A DNA stretch of 64,000 nucleotides, from positions 434,001 through 498,000 of the forward strand of contig JAACJP010000009.1 in the NCBI GenBank assembly GCA_013368375.1. Direction: 5' to 3'. The stretch's first letter is position 1; every line of letters begins with the position of its first letter. Both the position numbers and the translations under genes were made by a program. This DNA comes from Tricholomella constricta (Eukaryota > Basidiomycota > Agaricomycetes > Agaricales > Lyophyllaceae). This document shows, in pieces, positions 51,604-64,000 of the stretch. A model generated the notes under the pieces. The model was not told the origin of the DNA. It saw only the letters and a program-made list of their open reading frames with translations, and made no database searches.

Positions 51604-54600
51604 TTAGGATGAAGCCTCGTCATTAGCTGTTAATTTTGCTGCGAGTTGAAGATCGTCTAGAGTGATCGAAGAGCGTTCGCACATCCCTCTGAAGATCCCG
51701 TTCGGAATATGATATAGCTGGATAGGGGTGTCGAATTCCTGGACAAAAACTGTGAGCTCTGGCCGAAAGCTACCGATGGACTAGTGCTGACCGCGATTTC
51801 CCCAGCGTCAAGGACGCATATCCTGTCGTAACTGATAATAGTTCGTAGCCGATCTATGACGGGGTTTCAGTAAGCTTGGATGCGTCGAAAAGGCGAGTGA
51901 GGACGCACGGGCAATGCATAATATTGTTCTATCTTTGAATTCATAGGCAATTGTATCTTGGATGTTCCGGTCAGTCTCGTAATCTACGGAAGCTGATTAA
52001 AACGATGGTTCAGTTGAATCGGTGAAGAACGAGAGCTGAACCGAGATCCCACCTGTCGCTTCATCAAGGATGATCACTTGGGCATCCTTCACCAATGCTC
52101 GAGCCAGCGACACCAATGACCGCTGTAGAATATTGAGCCCAGATCAATCTCTTTACTAAAAACGAGTCTACCTGGCCAATTGATAAGTTGCCGCCCTCAT
52201 CTTCGATGACGCTGTCGAGCGTGAACCGGTTCATGGGTGTGCGCGCGCCATTCGGCTCCTCTTCATCCGAAACCACGAGCGAGTGACGTTTAGACGTATT
52301 CTCCACTAGATAGGCCCGCTTCAGTGCATCCCAGAGAGCCGCATCATCGTGAAGCCCAAAGGGGTCGAGATTAGAACGCAAAGTTCCAGAGACTGAAAAA
52401 GTATCAGTCAGATGCCTAGATATAAAGGTTTCGACAAGCGTGTGATCGTACAGAGCAACTGAAGAGAAAAAAAGGACATGAATTTGATTGTAAGTATTCA
52501 GTCTGACTAGAAACTCACTGGATCTTGTGGGATGATAGCAAGCCCGTTCCTCAAATCGGTTAAACCAACATTGGAGATGTCGACGCCGTCGATGCTGATG
52601 GATCCGCTCGTAAGCTCGACCAGCCGATACAGTGCTGTCTACGACTCAATAAATTGACAAGAGTTCAAGTTAGGAAGATGACATTACCGGTCATTATAGA
52701 GCTCTTTCCCGCCCCCGTTCTTCCAACGATGCCTATTTTCTCACCAGCTGTGACAGTCATGGAGATACCTATGTCGAAAGTGAGAAAGATGGACCGTCCA
52801 AAAGACAAATTCAGCATACCCTTCAACACAGGAGGGAGGTCAGGTCTATAGTTGAGCACTACGTCTCTCAACTCGACGCGACCGTGAGCTGGCCATTGAG
52901 AGGGGGGCTTCATGTCCGGTATCTCGTGAGGTGCTTCTTGTTCGACGGCGGTCGCATAATGGACAATACGTTCGACAGAATTCATGTTATTTTCCACCTC
53001 AGCACTTTGTCGAACAAGCCATCCGAAACTTGAGAGAAAAGATAGATATGGCGGTGAAAAATGAGAGGTAATGGAGGACGTACGCTTGTTGGACACTCAG
53101 AATGTAGGAAAGGACAAGTCCGGTCTGGGATGGAGAAATCGTGAATCGCGTGCCAACAGCGAGCATCGAGACGACAAAGGTCAATAGTGCTCCCAGGAAA
53201 TCCAAGCGGATACCAAGCCATCGCTGTAAGAGTGAGCCATTCAGCCAATTGAATACGAAGCTTAGGATACAACTCATGCGACGAACCTGGTTAGTTACGG
53301 TCAACCAATATGCACTGTTTAGTAAGAAATGTCAGATCGTGTTTGGGAAACGATTATTACACTATACCGGTTCTCCACGTCCACCCGCGTCTCGTTGTCA
53401 AGCCGGAACCTTTCTGATTCACCATACGCGCGAATCGTTGCCAGTCCAGAGAGACTTTCGGAGAAGTGAGAATACAAGGAGGATCGCAACACAGCATCTA
53501 TTTTGAACGATCAGCACGTCTACACAGACTCATTTGTGATTAAACCTACCCAGTCGCTAGACTCACTTTTCAGAAAACAGAGAAGAGCCTTGACATGGAG
53601 GAGGGAATCGACATACCTTCATTTCACGAGCACTTGCGCGGTAGAATGCCGCAGCGTAGAGGTACAAGACGACGATGCAGGCCACGCCAATAAGGAACCA
53701 AGGCAAGACGATGGAGATCAAGATGATAGCGCCGATGATCGAGGAAGATGTGCCCGCGAACATGCGCAGCGAATCTAAGCATCATGTCAAATCAAGATAG
53801 GAAGTCGTTGGAGGACCACAACAGGCATACCTCCGAGCAAGTTGTCGATGGTGTCAATATCTAGACGGCGTCAGTTGTCTAATTTCGCTTCTAATTCGGC
53901 CGCGTTTACCTTTCGAGAAACGGTTCATGATACGACCAAGGGGCTACAACTGCGCATTAGAGGTTATCGAATATTACACGACGCCATCAACTCACAGTCG
54001 TTTCAAAGAAGGACATCGGTGCATGCATGACACGATCAATAGCAGCCTGTTTATTACATCAGTTGCTGGTCCAATCCCCGACTTTAAAAGTGACCTTGTG
54101 CAGACTTTGGGATGCGAAGTAAGTCAGTAAGGCAAACATGCTTCCCATGATGAAGAATGCTATAGCTTGGGCTACGCCCAAGAATGCATAAATGCCCATC
54201 TGCAGTGCGGTGTGAGTTAAGGCCTTCCAGATAAAGTAATCACATACGTAAAATCCTTCCGGTTGCCGCCATTTCCTGAATTAGATGTCAGTCAATGTAG
54301 GGAGCTACCGAAGATTGCACCTTATACCGTTCTTGCCAGTAAACGAGCCTAGCCCCGGTATCAGCATATCCAACGCAGGGAGGTGAATGGAGGACACAAC
54401 ATACCAGTAGGAAGCCATCACCGTCGCACCCTGGATGAGCACCAACGAGAAGAACAGCAGCGGAAGCACAACTTTGCCCTTCCCCGCGCGCGAATACTCC
54501 TTGTACACATCCCACGCAATGGCACCCGTGTTCCTCTCCTCCACCTGCATCAGCGCCGCCCCCATCGTTGCCTTCTTGATCGGGCCCTCCCCCTTCGGCT

Positions 54601-57399
54601 CTGTCTCCTTCCCACCAGCAGTGGCCACCGCCTCAATCTCGTCTTCCTCCTTCTCCGCCTCAACCTCCTCCTCTTCCTCCTTCGCGCCGAACTCAGTCAC
54701 GAACTTTGCGAACTCGCCGTGCCCGCTCATGAGCTCCGTGTACGTACCGCGCTCCGCAATGCGTCCCTCCACGATCGTGTAGATGTAGTCGACCTGTGGC
54801 AGGAAGTGGAGCGCATGAGTCACGAGAATGCGCGTTTTTCCCGACAGGCTATTCTGGAGCACGTTCTGGAACACAGCTTTCCCAACGTGAGCATCGAGAG
54901 CGGAGAGCGGGTCCTATATATGGTATATATCAGCTTTGATACGGTGGGTTTGTTTCAGGTCCAAGCGTCGAAAAACTGGCTTACATCGAAGACCTGGATT
55001 TCAGTGTCACAGTAGATCGCCCGGCAGATGTTCATCCGCTGTTTCTGGCCGCCTGAAAGCGAAATGCCCTTCTCACCGACTTCCGTAAGGTCGCCGTTGG
55101 GCAGCATCTCCAAATCAGGCCCAAGACAAGAGTCATGTATTGCCTTCCAATATCTCTCCTCTTCATACGGTCGACCAAAGCAGATATTCTCCCTAATCGT
55201 CGCATTCTAAACCACAATCAGCCCGATCCCTCTTCTCCAAGCGTATATCAATGGTTCAACACTTACCTGTATCCATGCGCTCTGCGGACAATACCCTACA
55301 CTCCCCCCAAACCTCACAGTGCCACCCGTCCGCCTCATCTCTCCGATGATCCCCTGCAGCAGCGATGTCTTTCCGGACCCCACCGCGCCGACAATTGCCA
55401 CGAGCTGCCCGCGCGGCACGCGCAGATCCAGGTCCTTCATCCTAAACACGTTCTCCTCGTCGCTCTTCGCTTTGTCCTGCGCCTCCTTCTCCTCCATGGC
55501 TTTTGCAAGCTTCGCCTCGGGGCCACGCTTTTGCTTCGCACCGCCTGCAGCAGCCTTGGAATCCATGTCAGGCGGGGGTGAATCCCACGTGAAGGACGCG
55601 TTGGTGACTTCAATGGCGACGTCGAGGGTGGGGTCGACGATTATAGTTTCGGTGAGCAATTCAGCTTCGAAGACGCCATAGAGGCGGCTGGTGGCGTTAG
55701 CTGCATCGGCAATGGCGCTGAAAGAGACAGCTGAAATTATGTATCAGAATTAGCATCGTAGGTAGGGTGACACCATAATGTGGGGACGCACGTAAAAACA
55801 TGAGCGGGAGCCTGAGAAGTGTGAACAGAGTGAGGGAGGAGAAGATGATGCCGGGTTCGAGAGCGTGGCCTGTGGCTGAATAGGTGACGAACGCGATGAC
55901 AGAAGCCAGAACGGGCATACTCATGGCGACTGCATTGTTGGCCGCGCGAATGAGCAGCAGGGAGCGGATGTACCTGAAAATGCGAGCTCAAAACTCAGAA
56001 GAGGAGACAAGAAAGAAAACTGAAACGCACGCCATCTCTCTCTTCCTGTAGTCAAAGATCCTGGCCAGAAAGGGGATCTCCCATGCAAAGAACTTGATGA
56101 CTTTCATACCACCAAGTAGCTCCTGCAAAAGCTTAGCGCGCTTGTCTGTCCAAAGCATGCTCTTCATGCGGAGGGTGAAGAGGCGTTTCATGACCACGGT
56201 TTGCACGGGCGTTGCGAGAATGAAGAATGCAAAGCCAGCGATAGCACTGGGGCCCAGATTCAGGATCAGAAGAATTAGGCAGATAACCATCTGAATTGGC
56301 GCCGTCCATGCCTGTTGACCAAGAGATGAGCTCGATACAACTGATCGTAAGGAATAGATACACGCCATGTGGAAGAACCCCGCGCAAAAATCGATCCTGG
56401 AGACGTCGGTAGATATATGATTAACAAGCTTGCCATTTGTTAAGGTCGATCGAGCACGCGAGGTTAACTTGAGGGAACGAGTATAAATGGCAGTGATAAG
56501 CCCTCCACGAAGGAGAACGCCAGTAGAGGTCGCTCGATAGAAGAAATGGTGGGTACACAGGGAGGCTATGACCTGGAGTGCGATGAGGCCAAACGCGAAG
56601 CCAATACCCTTTCCAATAGGAGGCACGGTGGTTCCGAGCTTGTGTCCGACATAAGAGTCTGTCGCAAAATTGATGATAGCCTGTACTTGATGAGAGATGG
56701 CGCATATAAGGAGAATCTGCATGACGCACCTTGACTAGAAGAGGACTGGTGACTTGTGCGGTGTCGCCGACGACCTTGAGCAACCCAGAGGACCAGAACC
56801 ACCATTTGACACTATCGTTCATGGCCCATATAAGACTCGCTTTCCTCTTCCCGTCAACCTCACGCCACTTCTTCTCCTTCTCCTGCCGCCTTCCACTGAA
56901 TGTCCACACCACATTTTTCCACCAACCTGGACGAACCTCGCCATTTGCAAGGCGTGTATTGTACTCCTCCGCCTCTTTGTATCGCCGGTCGAAGGACGCG
57001 TTTATCCTCTCAGCGATGTACGCTGCACCCCGGTTAGCCTGGAGCTTGTAGAGATCAGGGGCCTCAAGTGGACGAGCATACCCCAGAGAAAGCAGCGGGG
57101 TCACCCAGCCGAAAGTGATGAGGTCAAAGAAATGAGCCGTTGCTTCCGGGATAAGCTCGGCATCATCGATAGAGCCTTTTGGCGGTGGAGGCTCCCTATT
57201 CGACGTAAATGGGACGCGTAAAAGACTGCGACGAAGGATCAGGAGATAGCGTGAGATGCATGTATGACGTTGGCGATGCTTACCGTGATCGTCTGGTGCG
57301 TTGATGGGTGGCACTGCTATCAGTCTTAGGGTTCTCGGCTGATTTCTCCGTTACGAGCGAGGAATCGGAGCTTTTGAGCGAACTGGTTGACCTGGCCAT
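51604..57399 (-). CDS. ABC transporter, ABCC (MRP/Yor1-like) family
   Basis: A full-length exporter, TMD1-NBD1-TMD2-NBD2, with many introns. It starts at 57399 ([20 protein letters not shown]). The cytosolic N terminus leads to [20 protein letters not shown], typical of the Yor1 group, which lacks the extra TMD0. NBD1 has Walker [10 protein letters not shown], signature [14 protein letters not shown], and Walker B VFDDPLSALD. An acidic/lysine-rich linker ([15 protein letters not shown]) precedes TMD2 with [23 protein letters not shown]2 has Walker [10 protein letters not shown], a diverged signature [15 protein letters not shown], Walker B VIILDEAT joined to [12 protein letters not shown], and the H-loop IAHRLRT. 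The last exon gives [20 protein letters not shown] and ends NDEASS. Expected substrates are drugs or organic anions across the plasma membrane. Confidence 0.92.
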
Positions 57400-57919
57400 T
57401 GAGGAGAGCAGGATGGACGCGCGCACCCCCGCCGCATGAATAGGTTTGATTTATCTCAGTGCCGGAAGAACTTCCGGGAGATGTCATCATAAATGTCATT
57501 GGCTGAATAAGCCACCGGCGACTCCTCGTTGCCTCCTTAATACCCAGCCTTTCCGCTGACAGCCGTGGGTGGCATGGGGTCCATTTGGAGGTTTACGAGC
57601 GCCGAAAGCGAAACCATTGCTACTACAGCGCAAGCCCCTGCTGTAGGATGTGAGAGTCAGTGAAGCCGATAACTCGCGCGTCCGTGTCGAGGCTGTGTCG
57701 AGATCTCACGACACCCATGCACAGCGTGATGATCATCGAGGGGCGCAAGGCGTCACCGTCGATTCATAGCTGAGCTATAAATAGCACATGTACACAAACT
57801 TGTCGTCACACGTATTCTGCGTACCCAGACCGTTACAACACATTACAACACGTAAAGACTGCACAAAGCTGAGACTACATATGATAAACCAATAAAACAC
57901 CAGAGCGTCAGCCTCGATA
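57400..57919. other. Intergenic region, ABC transporter promoter and P450 3' end
   Basis: No coding sequence. The part at 57840-57900 is AT-rich and may contain the P450 polyadenylation region. The right neighbour reads leftwards into it. Confidence 0.5.
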
Positions 57920-60525
57920 TCATCTTTTGCTTTCAACAAGTTCGACCTTGATGGGCAACTGCGGCTGGCCCGGCAGACCCTCCACAGATGGGGTTACAAT
58001 GCCTCCCATCTCCCAGAGAATCTTCTTGTCTGACAGCGCGAACCGGAATTTCGAAATGAGGACGGACATTGTCGCCTCTGTAGCAAAGACAATTTGTCAG
58101 TGGCCCTACACATACAGCAAGATGGGAGGGGACTCGGAGACGTACTCAGTTCCAGCTCGGAGAACTTGAATCCGATGCAAGCCCGCCCACCGCCCAAAAA
58201 TGTGAGACTGTCAAGGAAATTAGCTCTCTCGATCCCAAAGTCGTTATCACATCATAATACTCACATATGAGAATAGACACCGGGCAGACGCGCGTTGATC
58301 AAAGCCTGGGGCAGTGGCGAGAGCCAACGTTCAGGTTTCCATTCAGCCGCATCGGAGCCCCACAACAACGGGTCCTGGTTGGCGCACAATATCGATACCA
58401 CAACATTCGTGTTGTTCGGTAAGAATATCGAGTGCATCTCGCGACCATCAAGTCCTGTAATGGGGGCCGAGAGCGGCAGGACGATGTCCTGTCTTGTCCT
58501 GTGAAGATTATGAAGCAGGTGAAGATGAAAGAATTGGCCTCCACGCACGTTCTAATTACCGTGGACACTGGTGGATAACTATGCAAGAGGTATAGGTAAA
58601 CGATGCACAGAAGATAACAGAAGATAATGGGGTTGGCTCACAGACGCATTGTCTCGCGTAATACGGCGTCCATGAAAGGGAGGGCGACCAACGCATCGTA
58701 TGACAGTTCACCATGCGTATCACGGGCCTCCATGATCTCTTTCCGTAGCCTTTCCTGCGCATCGGGATAGGTCGCAAGAAGATGAAGGATCCTAGCAAAC
58801 GCGTTTGATGTCGTGTCCGTACCTGCAAACGTGAATGTCCTAAATGATGATCAAGTTGGTGAGCATGTCCAATCACTTCTAAGGTCGATTGTTACGCACG
58901 AGAGCTAGCGGAAGCAAATGTGGTCAGAACATTTTCAAAAATGATCAAATTTGCGGCGCACCTGTCCCAAAACCTCCCTTTCGGGTAAGCGATCTTCCTC
59001 CGCTGCCTCCCGATTGGCCCTCACTAATTAAATGTCAGCTCGACGCGCATCCATCCTAAGGTCAAGCCCGTACTTAAGATGCTCAAGATATCCTTCGCCG
59101 GTGCCGCGCCCTTCTCTGTGCCCTCGCCACGATCCATCTTGAGCTTCTTGTCCTCATAAATCCGCGTCGTCGTGTCGTCCATGACGTTCACCAACTCTCT
59201 CAACCTGCGCAGGTTACGCCACGGGATCGCGAGGACATCGACAGCGCGCTTCCGGAACTCAGGCGACCCGATCTGGACGAGCGACGGCAGCATGAACTCG
59301 CGCATGAACTCAAACTTGAAGAGGACGGGCCTGAAAACGCATGCAGGCGATGCATGCTCAGAAAATCGTTTTCTAGACAGTGCGAAAGTACTGACACCAG
59401 ATCTTTGGCGGCTTTGCTGAAGGGATGGGGGACGGCGCCCTCAGTGAGGGGGTCGAAGGAGTATCCGAGTCCACACTGGCCGATCATCTCGAGGGCCGCT
59501 CGGGTCATCCAGTACAGAACATCGACCTATAAGACAATTAGAGCCATCTAAGTTGGCGTCATGATACAGTACTGACCTCTGGAGCACCGCGCTCTACTTG
59601 TAATTCGATAGCATCGCTAAGCTATTCATCGATGAGTTACTGCCTGATGAGGAGCTCAAATATCCTTACTTTCTTTGCGATGTCGTCAAAGATTGGAACT
59701 ATTCAAAGAGTTAGCATGTTTCCTCGCAGTGACACGAAAAGAGTGCTCACCCATGTTACGCATATGTGCGACCGAAAATACAGGGTTGATAAGTTTGCGT
59801 TGTTTACGATGCTTTTCGCCTTGATATTCGTCAGGTAATAGCACTCTGGAAACGAACGGAGAGTTGCACACACCCAGCGAGGCCAATAGTCCATCACCGA
59901 ACACAATACCGTTAGAGCTGGGTAGTGGATAACACTGTTCAGTCGGGTTGTCATATGGCACGAGAGAAAGAAGCCCAACGTACGCAAGGAAGGCCGTCGT
60001 CTCTTCATAAACATACTGATCCTATATTTTCATTGTAAGCATAAGCTGGGAAAGCCTTTTACTTGGATTGCTCAACTGACCTTCACAAGAATGTGGTGAA
60101 CAGCCTTCGGGTCGTAGATGTACAATTGCCGCGACTGTCAAAGACAATTATTGAGCAATGAATTTCTCAATGCGCATAGGAACGTACGCCGAAAGGTCCG
60201 AAGATACCGATGACTCTGCCAACTACTCATCATGTCAGTGATCTGATGAGTTTGGATCCCTAGTTCGCCCTTACACTGCTCCGCGATCTTCGTGTGGAAG
60301 TCGAAACCATGGATATTGTACAATTGTCCAAAGTTCCCTTTTAAACGAAGGATATCAGCAAACGGACGGGTCAACATCCTTATATTGTGACACACCTTTC
60401 AAGAACGAGCCCGAAGGCGGGCCCGGGATATTGTCGAGATCACTCGTCGTGAAGCTACTCGAAATAAACCGCCATAAAGCCCACAGGACGGAAAACACAG
60501 CAACTGACTCGAGGAAGGTGAACAT
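57920..60525 (-). CDS. Cytochrome P450 monooxygenase
   Basis: A membrane-anchored class II fungal P450. It starts at 60525 (MFTFLESVAVFSVLWALWRF, an ER anchor), followed by a proline hinge (LDNIPGPPSGSFLK). Many short exons follow: GNFGQLYNIHGFDFHTKIAE, GRVIGIFGPFG, DGLLASLG joined to KHRKQRKLINPVFSVAHMRN (helix C WxxxR-like region), RAALEMIGQCGLGYSFDPL, and PVLFKFEFMREFMLPSLVQI. The helix I, ExxR and PERW regions follow (DAAEWKPERWLSPLPQALIN). The heme loop is TFLGGGRACIGFKFSELEL, matching F-x2-G-x-R-x-C-x-G. It ends LPIKVELVESKR. About 540 residues. No terpene cyclase or other pathway gene adjoins it, so substrate is unknown. Confidence 0.88.
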
Positions 60526-62312
60526 GGGTGAAAGGATGTCGCTACTTCATGGAGATTCAGCCAGGTAATATAGGTCAAGGATGTCTCCATTTGCACAGAA
60601 GGAAGGGCGATGTCGTTGCCCCTTAATCAGGCTTAGCCGCAGCGTGGTGTGCTTGGAAATTGCAAAGCAGGGGTAACGGATGAGAATTTTCTGGGATGTC
60701 GGCCCAAACCTCTTGGATCGCGGTTGTGTCATGGACCCACAAAGTATGGCATGAGTCGGGAAAGTCGGGAACGGGCATCACCTTCTGTAACTCGCAAAAG
60801 CTACCCAGCACCCTGGCGCAAATCAGCTGTTGGTGTCAGGGCAGATGCAGGGTGCTACCAACACTGAGGTCTGATATGATGTTCACGCTGGGTCTCAAGC
60901 CCTGATGGGCATGTGTACGAACTCTGGATCCTTCGATGGAACTTAGGTGCGGCCACGAGACGTTAATAATAACCGGAAAGAAATGTTTTTATCGGTCGAT
61001 TAGGATAAGTAAAGTCCAACATCTGATCAAGCACTGGGACTAAATATCAACCGAAATCCGAACGCAAAGTTTGCTTGATGGTCAGGGGACAACAAGCCCA
61101 GATGTTGAGAACATCGGACGAATGAAATTTAAATCGATCGTGTTTTGAGCTCATGATGTCAAATTTCCGGTCCTTGACGTTGTGTGAATCTGTACCGATG
61201 CTGACGGATAGTGCCTGCCCTACAACGTGTTCAGGCTCAAGCAAAAAAATCATGAATGGGGATCAAGCACTCAAGATTTCGCGGAACGATCACTCCTGGC
61301 GCTTTCGAATAGAGTCTAGTAGACAACATGCCCATTGGTGATGTATAACGTTGGCAGCCTTTCTGAATAAGGCGTCATCTACATATTATCACCGGAACCG
61401 CTGGGGCTGGACTCAAGGGACGCTGATATTCGCTTACTAAAATAGGCCTTGATGGTGCACGGGTTGACATGGAGGCCATTTTCCATAAACGAGTTAACTG
61501 CAAGACATATATTCCAAAGAGCCCTCGCTAATGTGAAAGAACTCATTAAAATCCGCGCAGAGAGAAAATCATTGGTACAACGGTTTGATAGAACATACAC
61601 TCTGGCGTGTGCAGAGCTTTCCTGATGGATTGCGGTTACGGGTGCAGACAGGATGTTGGTGTAATTTGTTGAAACTGCAACTTGTACTAGTAGTACAGGA
61701 GGCGTGGGCTTGGTCTCCCCCATTGCGCGCCAAGTGTCCCGACGCCTTCCGGAATCGGAAGCGAAAGCCAGAGGCGTCCCCTTGCTGGTAAAGAAACGCG
61801 ATGAAGTGCATCACATGCTCATTTGTTGAAGCACATTTAGATTCATTTTTTCAGCCACCATCTCTTTCCCGTAAGTGCCCTGGGACCCTCACAAATTGAC
61901 CCTCTTAAATTCCAATGCCAATGCTGCCGGAGGAACAGGCCCAACAACGCTTCGTTGGAAGATGACTAGACGACCGCGCGTTATGTTTTGAAAGGCTCCC
62001 GAAACCACCTGCCGGGCAAGGCAAGTTCCCCTTTCCCCACTTATTTAGCACGCCTTGAAGTATTCTTGATAACCAGGCCCATGAATGATGATTGACGACA
62101 GAACACTTCTCTGGTCTTGGTGCGTATCCTGCAGAGTAATGGATTTTCGATAGAAATGCAGCTTAAGGAATATGACTGCGCATTGCAAGCAAACCCTGAG
62201 CAAACCGCTCTAGATGGGCCCGCTATTTCGCCAAAACACACGGGCGAACGCTGGGACGAGCAGCCTGAAGAACGGGAGAAGGGACGAGGTCTTAGGCCTA
62301 GCCTGAGCCGCC
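60526..62312. other. Intergenic region with no recognised gene
   Basis: 1.8 kb upstream of the P450, with short frames on both strands and no motif. It could hold the P450 promoter and an unrecognised small gene. 61379-61723 (-, 114 codons) is the longest frame and has no support. Confidence 0.5.
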
Positions 62313-62530
62313 AATAAGTTGCTGCGGGACAAAGATGGCGATCCGAACGCTGTATACGAAGGTGGCACGACCAGTCTTCACAACGCCGCTTCGAAAATTC
62401 TGCAGAATGGGTGTCATTGTGTGAGTGACATGATGCTGCGATATGTCAACAGGACGGACGATAGCGACTGCGCTCGATTATGCGGGATCAGGATCCGCTC
62501 ACGCGATCATCAATCTTCTCTCCCTATCCA
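62313..62530 (+). pseudogene. Decayed ankyrin-repeat fragment
   Basis: One frame reads KLLRDKDGDPNAVYEGGTTS followed by LHNAAS and later MMLRYVNRTDD. The next repeat continues in another frame as ATALDYAGSGSAHAIINLLS. DGDPNAxxxxGTTxLHNAA and VNRTDDxxxTALDYA match the ankyrin repeat consensus. The frame change near 62465, a stop just upstream, and the absence of flanking repeats indicate a relic rather than a live gene, although unseen small introns are possible. Confidence 0.5.
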
Positions 62531-63235
62531 AATCGCCATTGATTGCTCAACCCGGCCTTGATGATACAGCGAAAATCCCGAAAATTTCTGCCATACGGTT
62601 GATGTGCTTTCGTTCTCTCCCTTTACATTTGGAAATTTTTCTCAACTATTGATTCCGAGAATAAACCACATTCATATTATGTATCGTCTCCGGAAGTTCA
62701 TTGTCAATCTAAAAGGTTTGTTCTTTCCTAGTCTAATTTTCCACTTCGGCATTTTTTTCTTCCGACGACGGGAATCTGCAGTCAAACAGAATGTTGGTGG
62801 TGGAGGCTATGGATGGATGGATGGATGGGGTTGCATCTAAGGATGTGTGCTTTCTCACACTCCCAATCCTATACTTATCTCGTCCTTGTAAAGGCAACCT
62901 CAGGGCCTATCAACGAGCACCAGCAGTCATTCTGCAACTTCTGCAATGCATCACGCCCTGAGATCACTCCTGGTCCATTTGAAACTTGACGTGTGGGCGC
63001 GATCATCGACATCTTATCGTTCAAACGGGTGGCTCCTCCTGCCAATATGGGGCTTTGAGGCGGCAACAACCACCCTACAGATCATAGTCGTACCCCGGAT
63101 ATTTTCAAGGTTCAATTCAATCCAGGAAATTATAGTACACACCACGGTCCCGCGGTTTCAGGTTGACGGCTCGAAGTTTGGCGGTTTGCTTAAAGGCGGC
63201 GTCGACCTCTTCATGAGCATTGTCTTTTTTCCATC
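62531..63235. other. Intergenic region with a GGAT microsatellite
   Basis: A run of tggatggatggatggatggg occurs at about 62811-62830. Otherwise nothing is recognised. The right end contains the probable promoter of the membrane-protein gene at 63236. Confidence 0.5.
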
Positions 63236-64000
63236 ATGACTCCTGAAGAAGCTGCATTGCTGCAACGCATCGGTACTGTCCTCCTTCTGGATCTTGCAAC
63301 AGTCACGACAGTGTCTTTATTTTATGGTACTCTAACAAGAATCTTTGTCTGTCAGTGTGACCTGACAACTGGTCTTAACTGGTCTTGTCAGGAATGTTGA
63401 TTTTGTTATTCTCTACCGCGATCTCCACAATGACGTTCGTGCTTTTCGCGCGCTCTTATAAATTCCTGTTTACTGATGAACTAATAACAATTTTTTACAG
63501 GCGGCGTGGCCTCAAGTCGCGTGCAACCTTAGCCATGTTCAGCGTGACGCTCGTCAGCTTCCTTCTTGGGACGCTCTACTGGATCTCTTCGGTGGCGGTC
63601 TTCGTTATTCAGATCCGAGAACCGCTGGTCCATATTCTCGACGCGCCGTTGGACAGAGCCAGGCTCACCGCAATCAATAAGATGATATTTCCTTACGCGA
63701 GGCTTGCGTCGTGGACGAATCAATTGTTGGTATGTAAAGCTCTTTATTCAATTCAAAGGTCATGGCCCATCATTTCGTCTTATAGCCCATAGTCAGTGAC
63801 GCCGTAGTCATTTGGCGGGCTTGGGTCCTATTTGCAGAACAGCGCTGGGTAATGATCGGCCCATTAACACTGCTGCTTGCCACAACAGGTATTTATTTCC
63901 TTACTATTGACGCACCGTGAGCTTACCCGCTCTATAACTCTCCCTACAGGTGCTACCCTCGCCTACCTTGGCCTGACATCAAGCTTCGCCGTGTCTGTGA
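63236..64000 (+). CDS. Multi-pass membrane protein, Agaricomycete type, partial at window end
   Basis: It starts at 63236 (MTPEEAALLQRIGTVLLLDL). A short intron (63328-63391) joins LFYG to MLILLFSTAISTMTFVLFAR. Next come RATLAMFSVTLVSFLLGTLY and WISSVAVFVIQIREPL, then after an intron SDAVVIWRAWVLFAEQRWVM and GPLTLLLATTGATLAYLGL. At least four hydrophobic spans are present before the window ends without a stop. VIWRAWVLF followed by a basic/aromatic segment is a recurring pattern in abundant, uncharacterised seven-span proteins of mushroom-forming fungi. I can name no function. Confidence 0.65.

Noticed and set aside
1..64000. CRISPR arrays, rRNA genes, bacterial-type operons
   Set aside because: None seen. 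Intron-rich genes and LTR elements show eukaryotic nuclear DNA, and the short tandem repeats (LTR 20-mer, GGAT run) are not CRISPR-like.

Overview
The window is nuclear DNA of a filamentous basidiomycete, most likely an Agaricomycete. The genes are split by many introns of about 50-65 bp with GT-AG (occasionally GC-AG) ends. The Ras1-type protein, the terpene synthase, the F-box protein and the multi-pass membrane proteins all have the look of mushroom-forming fungi. I could not assign a genus.

Layout, left half (1-32 kb). A cystathionine beta-lyase reading frame runs without a stop into mevalonate kinase (166-3541, +). It is followed by a sesquiterpene synthase (-), a 2.9 kb gap, and RNA polymerase subunit Rpb5 (-) head-to-head with the COMPASS/CPF WD40 protein Swd2 (+), only 76 bp apart. 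Next come a TRAP-alpha-like ER protein (+), three unrecognised proteins (12.9-16.9 kb), Ras1 (+), a CIA30/NDUFAF1 complex I assembly factor (-), a seven-helix receptor-like protein (-), DNA polymerase eta (-), a Rieske-containing AIF-type oxidoreductase (-) and an F-box-like protein (+).

Middle (32.4-46.5 kb). A 12,989-bp Ty3/Gypsy-type LTR retrotransposon (33087-46075) sits inside an older, diverged inverted-repeat element. Its gag-protease and pol frames, on the minus strand, are open and linked by a candidate -1 frameshift site. The two LTRs differ at only three positions plus one 20-bp repeat unit. Between pol and the 3' LTR it carries two tandem, paralogous, three-exon genes on the opposite strand, each encoding a perfectly spaced Zn(II)2Cys6-like cysteine cluster. 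The polypurine-tract sequence next to the 3' LTR recurs upstream of the second antisense gene and again inside pol. This is the most unusual system in the window.

Right half (46.5-64 kb). A 5'-less RWD/DUF1115-like remnant is followed by a LysM plus zinc-ligand protein (-) divergent from ATG17 (+). Then come a full-length ABCC/Yor1-type transporter (-), a cytochrome P450 (-), an ankyrin-repeat relic, and a multi-pass membrane protein cut by the window end. Most of these are ordinary dispersed genes. I see no biosynthetic cluster, CRISPR array or rRNA, and I recognised no tRNA gene by eye.
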